From NCBI GenBank assembly GCA_021234155.1, contig JAJEKV010000020.1, positions 16,981,018 to 17,045,017 of the forward strand: 64,000 nt of DNA, in the 5' to 3' direction. Positions 56,034 to 64,000 of the stretch are shown one piece after another. This DNA is from Isoetes taiwanensis (lineage: Eukaryota > Streptophyta > Lycopodiopsida > Isoetales > Isoetaceae). Position 1 is the stretch's first letter. Every line of letters begins with the position of its first letter. The notes below the pieces were generated by a model, which searched no databases, was not told the origin of the DNA, and saw nothing but the letters and a program-made list of their open reading frames with translations. A program made the translations under genes and the position numbers.

Positions 56034-56400
56034 AACCCCAATATGCGTAGGCTCCTATGGCGAAACGATACATAATTTATTGTTTTTATTGTTCAAGATG
56101 CTCATTCAGAGGGGTATACGGTTTTTTTTGCTGGCCGTAATGGGCTTCTTTCAAGACAGAATAATATTATTTGCAACAAAAGAAAAAGGGTTTATTCTTG
56201 TTGGGAAGGTCGAACGTGAATTTGGTTTATTGCAGAAGGCACGTGGGCAAATAAGTTTCAAGTAAAGGACACAATTTATAAATGAGTAGTCGTCACACAA
56301 CCACCACGATGGAAGGAGAACTCCAAAAATACTTAAAAAGTACTATAACATAGTAATAGTAGACGAAACACAAGTAACTTATGTCCACTACAACAATACA
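56034..56400. other. Spacer, unassigned
   Basis: Sequence that was joined to 51,043-51,363 before the copia insertion. An open plus-strand stretch (about 56,100-56,265, AGRNGLLSRQNNIICNKRK in one frame) is unrecognised. Confidence 0.4.
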
Positions 56401-56700
56401 CTAAGCTAAAATAATCTCCAGCACTGAATTTGGAAACATTAGTTGTATCAGTCGTAGATCAGCCAAAGGATCCCTCCCAAGCACCTTCGTGTATACGTAG
56501 AACAAATGCTTGCAAGGAATAAGTTGTTTTTTGCCGATCCAATGCATGAAATCTGGACAGGTGCAAGCAAGTTCACGTTTTATGCTAACCATGTAGACTT
56601 TTTTCTCTCTTTGGAGTGTGTATTTGACATGCCTCCTTTGAATGATAGCTTGTGTGGTTCTATCATTGACCACCATATTTTTACTTTGCTCAAGACGCAT
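56401..56700 (-). pseudogene. SWIM zinc-finger protein fragment
   Basis: Minus-strand frame with KYTLQREKKVYMVSIKRELA followed by CTCPDFMHWIGKKQLIPCKH and LFYVYTKVLGRDPLADLRL. The CxC..CxH arrangement is a SWIM zinc finger, found in ZSWIM-type ubiquitin ligases and in MULE transposases. The LFVYTKVL-like tail favours the ZSWIM type. Upstream it merges at about 56,695 with truncated gypsy pol, so it is a partial copy. Confidence 0.65.
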
Positions 56701-57223
56701 ATAGCATCTATAATTTTGTCAAAAGACTCTTGACAAGTCTCATTTCAATCAACCAAAATATGCTTGCTTTCATTCTTTGAAAATTTTCCAACTTTTGTGA
56801 TATTAGAAATAGAACTTATAGTGTGTGAAAAGTGAGGAACATACATTCTTAAGAAACTGGTCATACTTAAGAAGCTTTTTACTTGAGTGTTTTGGGAGGA
56901 GCAAGCTTCTTTAAGGCCTCTGTTTTATTTTCAGCAACTTGAATGCCTTTGGTAGACACTTCATGTCCTAGCAAATCCCCTTTTGAGCACAGGAAAAAAC
57001 ATTTCTTGGGATTTAGGCTCACACCTCCTTTTCTGCACATAGCAAATAGTTTGGTTAAATAATCAAAATGATCTTTGCAAGAAATACTTAGACATAGATC
57101 ATCTAGAAAAACTCGAAATGCTGTTGGAGGCATATCCTTGAAGATAGTATCCATAGCTCTTTGGAATGTTGCTAATGCATTCATGAGTCCAAAAGGCATC
57201 TCTTCATTGCAAATGTTCCCCAT
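56696..57223 (-). pseudogene. Gypsy 3 RT catalytic segment and connection (3' truncated)
   Basis: RT part missing from element 1: MPFGLMNALATFQRAMDTIF, KDMPPTAFRVFLDDLCLSIS (FLDD active site), then FAMCRKGGVSLNPKKCFFLC and GHEVSTKGIQVAENKTEAL. The homology to element 1 connection sequence continues to about 56,696 and then stops. RNase H, integrase and 3' LTR are gone. Confidence 0.85.
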
Positions 57224-57239
57224 GGTGTGATAAAAGAAG

Positions 57240-58587
57240 TTTTAGGCTGATCTTCTTCCTTGATGCTTATTTGATTAAATCCTGAAAAAACATCTAAAAA
57301 AGAATAATCTCTTTACATGCAACATCATGCAAAACTTCCTCCAAGAAAGGCAAAGGATAACAATCTTTAATGGTTGCCTTGTTCAAATCTCTATAGTCAA
57401 TGCAAATTCTAATCGTTTTATTCTTCTTTTCAACATGCACTATGCAAGACAACCATTCTGGATTTACTATTTCTGAAATCACACCAGCATCTCATTTTGT
57501 ACAATTCTTTTTTAATCAGGCCAAGGAGAGATGTGTTTATTCTTCTCAGTTTTTGCATAACAGGTTTCATGCCTTCTTTAATTTTTATTTCAATGTCCTT
57601 GACAACATCAATCATTCCATGCAAACACATCCTTCATTCATCAAAGAATTTAGTAACAAAAGATTCATCTTCATCTTTGAATAAGTCTCCAATATATAAA
57701 GTTCTATCTTGCCCCTTTTTATGAATTTTAACCTCTTTTACATGCTTTTCTTCACTTGCATTAATTACCAAGATTGGATAAAGTTGCTGCAGGTTATCTT
57801 TTTCCAAATCTTCCTCTTTTATTGCTCCCTCAGCCAGATGTTCAAGTAGGACACTTCTGCATAATGCATCTGCTTCACAATTTTGCTCTCTTGGCACATG
57901 GCACAATCCTCAAGAGTCAAAGTTTGCCAATTCTTCTAGAGCTTTGTCTCTCAGCAAGATCATGTCTTCATTTTTTGCTTGATACTCCCCCAAGACCTGT
58001 CTGCAAACAAGTTGTGAATCACCAAAAATGACAATATTATTCATACCTAGATTCTTAGCTTCTTGCAGTCCTGCTATCAGTGCTCTATATTCTGCCATGT
58101 TTGAAGTAATGTTAGGAAAAATCCTCCCTACCTTGGCAAGCAATCTATTTGAAGAGTCTTTGAGAATTGCAGCAGAGGAGGCTACACTTAATCTTTTTGA
58201 AACACCACCATCAAACCGTAAATAAGCAAAGTTCTTACTTTTAGACAAATTTACCTCAATAGGAAATTTTGGCTCTGGTACTTGCTCAGATGCAGCAAGC
58301 TCATATTCTCCACAAGGATTTGGCACCAAAATATCTTCTTCAATGAAATTTAGAGCTTCAAATTCTCCCATCTTATTGTAGAGTGTTACCTCTTTTCTGC
58401 TATTTGATATGGTACATTCTCCTCTTGACCATACAGGTCTTGCATCCACTGTTGACAACCACTTCCTTCCTAAAAGCAGATCATAGATGTCAGATTTCTC
58501 ATCTATCCCTTCAAATGCAACAATCACAAAATTAGCAGCCACAACCATTCCTTTTACGTCAATTGGCACATTGCTCACTATACCCAT
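57240..58587 (-). pseudogene. Gypsy 3 protease end, second RNase H and RT N-terminal part
   Basis: 58,587-57,910: protease tail IYDLLLGRKWLSTVDARPVW and the RNase H-like domain with D (YLRFDGGVSKRLS), E (TSNMAEYRALIAGLQ) and D (IVIFGDSQLVCRQ). The fourth D (REQNCEADALCRS) lies at 57,906-57,634 after a stop. RT follows at 57,630-57,294 (CIDYRDLNKATIKDCYPLPF). The order protease, RNase H, RT agrees with element 1. At least four frame breaks. Confidence 0.85.
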
Positions 58588-58662
58588 AGGATTAATTTTA
58601 GTGTTAAAAAAATGATTTTAACACCATGGGAGCTTTTTTGTCAATTTCTAGAGCACACAATC

Positions 58663-59391
58663 TCATGATGTGATGAGCATCACATTGAGCGGTGATCCTC
58701 CATCTAGCAGCACTTTGGTTAATATCTTTTTACCCATTCTAGCAACACATATGAAAGCTCCTGGATCATAGTCTTTTTGAGTCAAGACATGCTCCTCAAC
58801 GTGATTTGTGAGAGCAAATTCATCCTCTTTGATTAGATTCAGAACCTTTCTTCTATAAGATGGGCCATTTTTCAGCAAATCCACACGAATCTTAGAATTT
58901 TTAAGCAAAGATTCAAAATCCTCACCCTCTTTTTCCCTTTTCAAGTATTTTTTACAAGGAGGAGGAGGTACAACCAAATTTGGCTCATTCTCCTTGTGTT
59001 TGGATACATTGATCTCCTCATTCACTTGAACTTGCTCTTTATCCTTTGCGTTATTCATCCCTCTTGTATGAACATCCATGATTTCTTCTTGTTCTTCAAT
59101 TTCCTGCACAAATCTAATAGAAGCACTTGGTTCATTAGTTTTAGACTTTTCTTTTCTAGCAAAGCGTTCTATAACATTGCACCTATCTTCATAATGGCCT
59201 ACTGCTTTGCAGGAAGCACAAATAGGGCATTCTTTACCAAAATCCCCTCTTCTACCACATTTCGTGCAAGCTCTGTACCAACAATAGTCTGATGAATGAG
59301 TATTCCTTGAGCAATGAGCACATAGAGGGTATATCCTCTTCTCGGGTCTAAAACTCTTCATTTCTTGAAGATGCTTTGTGACTTCAACCAA
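58663..59391 (-). pseudogene. Gypsy 3 zinc knuckles and protease
   Basis: Three successive knuckles: CAHCSRNTHSSDYC, CTKCGRRGDFGKEC (His replaced by Asp) and CASCKAVGHYEDRC. Linker, then KVLLDGGSPLNVM of the protease, where a frameshift ends the frame. Best-preserved triple-knuckle gag of the three gypsy copies. Confidence 0.85.
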
Positions 59392-59457
59392 TGCTTCAGA
59401 TACTTTAGATATTTCAACCCTGCCATCAGCTACAAGACCCTCTGAATCTTCTATTTT

Positions 59458-60198
59458 TTATTCCTTCTTGTCTTTTTGAACAACATATATTTGCACTGGT
59501 CTAGGCCCCATGTACTCCTGCTCATAATCTGGAAAGAAAGGATCATGAGTGCACAGAAGATAGGAAATCATATCAGCAGTTTCAGTAGCCTTTGTAAAAG
59601 CTTTGTGCATTGTGTCAAATCCTTCTTGCTTTTGAATTTTAAGCATTTTCCTGTGTATTCTTGGTCTGCTGCTCAAACCTCTGATAAATGAAGCTATAGG
59701 ATGCAAAGTATGGTTAGGTACTTGATTAACTTGACATTTGACAAGATAAAGATTGAATCTTTCTACAAACTGATGCACACTCTCACCATGTTTAATGTGA
59801 AAGGTTTGCAACTCAAAGATCAAATCTTGAGGATCAAGCAACTTACCAAATCTTGCCAAGAATTTCTTAACTACATCCCATGAATTAGCTTCTAGACTCA
59901 TGATATATTCCAACCATGCTCTCACTTCATCATTTTTAAAACATTTCTTGAATTCAGAGAACTTACATCTTTTTTTGTGTCTATATTCCTGATAGTATTC
60001 CTCAAAAAATTTCAAAAAGTTCTTGGCATTCATACTTGGATCAAATGTAGGAGCAGGAATAGGCATGTTCAACTCAAAGTAGTGGCAAGGCATACCTACA
60101 TTTGCTTGTATACTTACTCATGGCACTGTAGCAGAGGTCTCATGATTCTCTTGTGCTTCAACATGCTCAGAAGTTTCATTGTTTCTTCTGGGAGCCAT
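59458..60198 (-). pseudogene. Gypsy 3 gag (capsid)
   Basis: Start ATG at 60,198 (MAPRR as in element 1), a stop shortly after, then MPCHYFELNMPIPAPTFDPS, KNFLKFFEEYYQEY, FLARFGKLLDPQDLIFELQ and FIRGLSSRPRIHRKMLKIQK. Compared with element 1 it lacks a few residues near MISYLLCTHDP. Confidence 0.85.
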
Positions 60199-60243
60199 GA
60201 GTTCAAATTCCAGGTAATGATCTCGGTAGGACCTCCAAAATGT

Positions 60244-62650
60244 TGGTGTTCCTGGCAACCTTCAACCTCAATGGCTTAGAACCTCCAGGTTGCTTAAAGC
60301 AATTACTCTATGTGATTAAATCCCAAAAACAAAGCCCGAACACAAGTTTAGAACTGCTTTCCCAAATCAGAAAAAAGACTATCTTAGAAAGAATGATGCC
60401 ATTTGCAAGAAAAGAAAGATCTGATCATGATTTCAAATGTGAAAGCCTCTTAAAGTCTTGAGGAATACAAGGCCAAAAGTCAGATGCCAAAAGATTTGCA
60501 GAGATCACTCAAATGTGTACTTCTGACTGGGTCAAAATATTTTTGCAGATCGAAAAATATGAATCTTTTTTGAGTTATGACACTTGATTCTCTCTCTGAT
60601 ATGTCTGCACATAAGTATCAAACACTTTTTTTGCAAAAGCAGATGCAGGATATCCTTACGATTCAAGATTCTTGCAAATAGACTGTTATAGAGAGAAAAC
60701 AGCAAGCACTTTTTGGCAAATCAATTTTTTGCTGATCTTTTCTGAGTTCCGAAGATACTCTAAAACTTTTATTGGTCTGCAATCAAAGAAGGAGTGCTTT
60801 TTTAATCAGAAATACAGCATGAATCCTGGAAATGGAATTTTAGCTTGAGAAATGTAATGATATGCAAGAGAATTGTGAGCAGGTTTAAGTTGCTCTTTTT
60901 ATGTCGTTTCAAGCTTTTTATGCCTATTTTTTCCTTGATCAACTACTCTCTATTCGTGCATTGATGTATTTGCAATCACAAAACCTCCTAAATGTCAACT
61001 TAACCTAGTTATGCTTTGGATTTAAATCTACAGAATGAGATATGATGTTATCTAGTCTACAATGTGCTCTTGACAAACCCGTTACCTTCAAATTTCGTTT
61101 TCACCTTTTTGTTTTACCTTGCTTTGAAAGTTGAGTGCAAATTAATCTCAGATGTAACACCAAGGATCGGATTTTCATTCATATCAATATCACACAGTCA
61201 TAAAACAGATTCCCAAGCTCTGTAGTCTTGGGTACAGGATCAAAATAATCTTCAAGAAAGTAAATAAGTTGGTTGCATCAGGTAATCCATTGATTCTGAA
61301 GCTCGAAAGGCAAATCCAAGCAACAGTCATTCAAAACCGGTCTCAAAGTGAGTAATCTTAATCAATTCGTGCGCCCAAAACCCTCGAAAATTCTCTGTGG
61401 ACAATTCCGCTTTTCATAATGTCATCGATCCGAGCCCTCGGATCGACATTCTAGAAGGAGCGAGCATGCATATCTTGCATGCATGCATGCCTTCTCTGGG
61501 AGATCGCTATATTAGGCGGGTTCTTCATCAACGTCTCATCGGCGCTTCCTCTTCTCTCTCAGCAGTACCCTATTCTCTATTCTTTGAAACCCACCCTCCC
61601 CCCCTTAATTGTTTAATGTATTTGTCGCCTGGCACGCGTGACCAGCCCCTCTATTTGAAGAGGTTTTTATTTTGTTGTCGCGTGGCACGCGTGATCAGCC
61701 CCTCCACTTTGGGAGGTTTGTTTTGTCACATTTGTTTTCGTGTTGGAGTTGTGCAGGTACAGGTTGGCAAGCGGCAGTGGCTTCGACTTCTCCATTCGTG
61801 GGTTTTTTGGGAGCGAATTTTCAGCCTTACGTTTGTCCAAGCCCCTTGCCGAAGGCTTATCACTAGGGTTTTTCCTCGAAAACCCGAAAGGGCGGGGTTT
61901 TTTAATCCCGGTAATAAGCTTTCGGCAGGTACACAAACAAACATCTATTAGCATTGTATTTCATGGGTCCAAGTTGTATAATTGGACGTTCCCTTTATTT
62001 TTTCGTGGGTAGTTCGCATGTGCGCGGCTACCCACTATCCACCATTGTAGAAAATCTGCTGAGATGAATGAAAATCTGCTTTTCATAATGCTTTGTTTCA
62101 TTCAGTTCTTGGCAAATCCGGCTCATAACTTTGTCTTTTTGTTTCATTTAGGAGTTCTTGGCTTAGAATAGGTAGATCCAGGAGTGTTTTGCCATGATTA
62201 GGTGGTCAATTCAAGAGAAAACGCCGGATCTTGGCATCAATCGAGTTTTAGGATTCTTGAGGAATCTAAAAACAATATCCCACATGCGTTTTGCAAAAAG
62301 ATAGCTCAGGTATAAAAGGACTGATCTGACGTGTTATATCAATATTGCATGCTGTCTCCACGTGATGTCTGGCCCGTTGCCAGCTCACATGCCCAGAGGC
62401 ACCACGTGGCAGGGGGAGACTGGATGGGATGAGTGACTTGGGGGGGGGGGTAGATAGGGATTTTTTTTTCTGAACCTTGGCATGATTTCTGAACTTAAAA
62501 ATGAAGGTCAAAACAAGGTCTTTTTTGAAAATACTTTTTTTTCACATGGAATCTTTTGTGATGCTCTATGACATGGAAGAGTCTTTTTTTGCAAAAGGAA
62601 CATTTGGCTTTTTAACTGAAAATGGGGTAAAATATGTTGAAGTGGCAAGT
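60244..62650 (-). mobile_element. Gypsy 3 5' LTR, interrupted and truncated
   Basis: Very similar to 45,278-47,040. It is interrupted by the 656-bp hairpin element at 61,422-62,077 and cut at about 62,650 by a LINE 3' end. It carries CCCAAGCTCTGTAGTCTTGG, AAAACCGGTCTCAAAG and the CTCCACGTGAT motif. The LTR, internal region and primer-binding site are contiguous. Confidence 0.8.
61422..62077 (+). mobile_element. Full-length hairpin-family retroposon (656 bp) with 13-bp target duplication
   Basis: Flanked by GCTTTTCATAATG at 61,409-61,421 and 62,078-62,090; the parallel LTR at 46,470 shows the empty site with one copy. A 13-bp duplication and no terminal inverted repeats point to LINE-type mobilisation. 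HP1 at the 5' end (61,426-61,445, CGATCCGAG-CC-CTCGGATCG), GCATGC-rich patch, pyrimidine-rich patch, HP2 (61,848-61,926), HP3 (62,005-62,035, GTGGGTAG..GCTACCCAC) and 3' end GAGATGAATGAAAATCT. No poly(A), no clear Pol III boxes, no credible protein; the 184-codon frame is not conserved in other copies. Confidence 0.8.
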
Positions 62651-62651
62651 T

Positions 62652-64000
62652 GAATTGAATTGAATTGATTATTCGCAATCTCGTAAAGACCCTATGGTCT
62701 AGGAGACAAAATGTTTACATAATAGATGCACTTCTTAAAAAACCTTATGACCTAGGCTACTTATTTAGTTGTGCATCGTGAACAAGCAACATTTCTGTGA
62801 GGAAATTTGCTAGCTTCCATGATGGCAACTGAAAAAAAGTATAAATATTCACACAAACTGTTTGCTGGATCTTGTGTCGCTCTCTTATAGATGTATAAGC
62901 TGCACAACTAAGCAAAACGTGATGCTCGGCCTCCGCTTTCCCTGTCTGACATATCTAACATATGCGATTGGACCTTGGTAATTTATGCCACCTTCCACAC
63001 TCGACTTGTAGGTGATGGGAGCTAACCCTCATCCGACAAATCTGGTGTCTAGATGACATAGGCAGATGGTCTATCAAGTACTGTTGTGTTGTTTACATAA
63101 CCATGGGATTTATTTCACGCCTATAAAAGTCCATCTTGCCTTGTGGGTTGGCCCATAATCTCTCGATCACTTTGGACCTGACAAGGTCCCGAATAGCTTC
63201 TTCCTGTGATGGCATATCATTCTGACTGATGTTCCATCTTTGCAGCCATAATTCTCTATCTGCATACCAGCCATTTTCCTTGCTTTCTTCCATTGCCCTA
63301 TATGGTAGCCTTTCATGAGGTAAGGCTTTAACTCTGGTTATATAAACAAGGTATTGATAGATTGCCTCTCCCTCCAATGGCAACATACCAACTTCAGCAA
63401 GCATCATGGCATATGGTGTTTGGAGTTTAACTCCTAGCTCATCTATTAGATAGCGCTTTTGAACTGCTTCTATATCTTTCCATTTTTTCCTTGCTAAACC
63501 CGATCCCCATATCTGGCATCCATACAATATTACAGGCATAACTAGAGCTCGATATAAATGAAGCTGCATGGACCAGTCCCATAACTGAATTGTTCTACAT
63601 TTAGATTGCATTGCGTATAAAGCTTTCTTTCCACCAACAATCCTCTTATCTACAGCTGTATTCCATCTATACTTTTCTGTTATCTCAATTTCCAAATATT
63701 TATAGCTATGCACATGTTCAATGGGCTTACCTTTAATCTGAAAAACATGTTTTTTCCTCATGCCAAACATCATAATTTTTGTCATAATTTTTCCTGCTTG
63801 ATCGCAAAAGGATGATAGTACCTCTATATGTTGTTGCAAGCCTTCCGCTGTTCGTGCAAGAAGCATTATGTCATCTGCATATAGAAGGAGCATGATAAGG
63901 TATCTTGCAAGCACTACTCTGTCATAGCAACTTCGGTTAAGCCACCTTTCTACTTCATTAACATAGATGCCAAATAAAGTTGGAGATGCAGGACAACCCT
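62652..64000 (-). mobile_element. LINE retrotransposon, 3' part (runs off right edge)
   Basis: On the minus strand the frame is open from 64,000 to 63,093: GCPASPTLFGIYVNEVERWL, LLYADDIMLLARTAEGLQQH (YADD active site), SYKYLEIEI, YRALVMPVILYGCQIWGSG and the C-terminal domain. Past the TAA at 63,093 the family pattern goes on in frame (RVSSHHLQVECGRWHKL, IC*ICQTGKAEAEHHVLLSC, AAYTSIRERHKIQQ), so that TAA and a later TAG are disabling stops. The 3' tail is a short (TTCAA)n-like repeat at 62,652-62,668, inserted in the gypsy LTR. The N-terminal part and endonuclease lie outside the window. Confidence 0.9.

Noticed and set aside
61397-61951. 184-codon frame across the hairpin element
   Set aside because: Begins in the flanking LTR and crosses the insertion boundary; not conserved between copies.
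61422-62077. Hammerhead ribozyme in the hairpin element
   Set aside because: CTGAGATGAATGAAAATC near the 3' end resembles parts of the core, but the CTGATGAG..GAAA arrangement and helices are not present.
1-64000. CRISPR arrays, operons, bacterial-type promoters
   Set aside because: The window is plant nuclear DNA; repeats are transposon-derived and none shows regular spacer structure.

Overview
The window is nuclear DNA of a land plant with a large, transposon-rich genome. One intact plant gene, one partial plant gene and several broken plant gene copies sit in nested Ty3/gypsy, Ty1/copia, LINE and non-autonomous repeats. The complete gene is a phytochrome (minus strand, 33,230 to 27,117) with the four-exon layout conserved across land-plant phytochromes (2050 + 817 + 294 + 223 nt, 1127 codons). 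Its N-terminus and its chromophore-pocket variant look more like seed-free plants (bryophyte, lycophyte or fern) than angiosperms, but I cannot fix the lineage from this window.

Layout. 1-1200: first five exons of the V-ATPase catalytic subunit A gene (minus), running off the left edge. 1.4-3.9 kb: a GC-rich minisatellite between direct repeats, a LINE remnant and a SINE-like repeat. 4.0-21.8 kb: one Ty3/gypsy element (minus), whose 3' LTR is split by an 8.2-kb block (6.4-14.6 kb) built of a hairpin-rich repeat family. 21.8-27.1 kb: mostly anonymous, with a possible gene start near 24.6 kb. 27.1-33.4 kb: phytochrome and its promoter. 34.5-35.9 kb: fragments of a TMK-type receptor kinase and of two PPR genes. 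37.4-41.5 kb: second gypsy element, carrying a hAT-like MITE. 41.5-42.0 kb: foldback MITE. 42.7-43.4 kb: LysM receptor-kinase pseudogene. 45.3-48.7 kb: LTR remnant. 48.9-51.05 kb: a cluster of gene fragments (ketol-acid reductoisomerase, sucrose-phosphatase, plastid pyruvate kinase). 51.36-56.03 kb: a very young Ty1/copia element. 56.4-56.7 kb: SWIM zinc-finger fragment. 56.7-62.65 kb: third gypsy element, its LTR holding a clean 656-bp copy of the hairpin family. 62.65-64 kb: LINE running off the right edge.

Main observations. (1) The hairpin family (full copy 61,422-62,077, 13-bp target duplication) has three hairpins whose stems change on both sides between copies while keeping their pairing. 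This suggests a structured-RNA retroposon, and I do not recognise the family. (2) The gypsy elements carry a complete second RNase H domain upstream of the reverse transcriptase, while the usual RNase H has lost catalytic residues; gag carries up to three CCHC knuckles. (3) Three unrelated metabolic gene pieces, with introns kept, lie within 2.1 kb. (4) The copia element has LTRs without a single substitution, yet is broken by two short tandem duplications.
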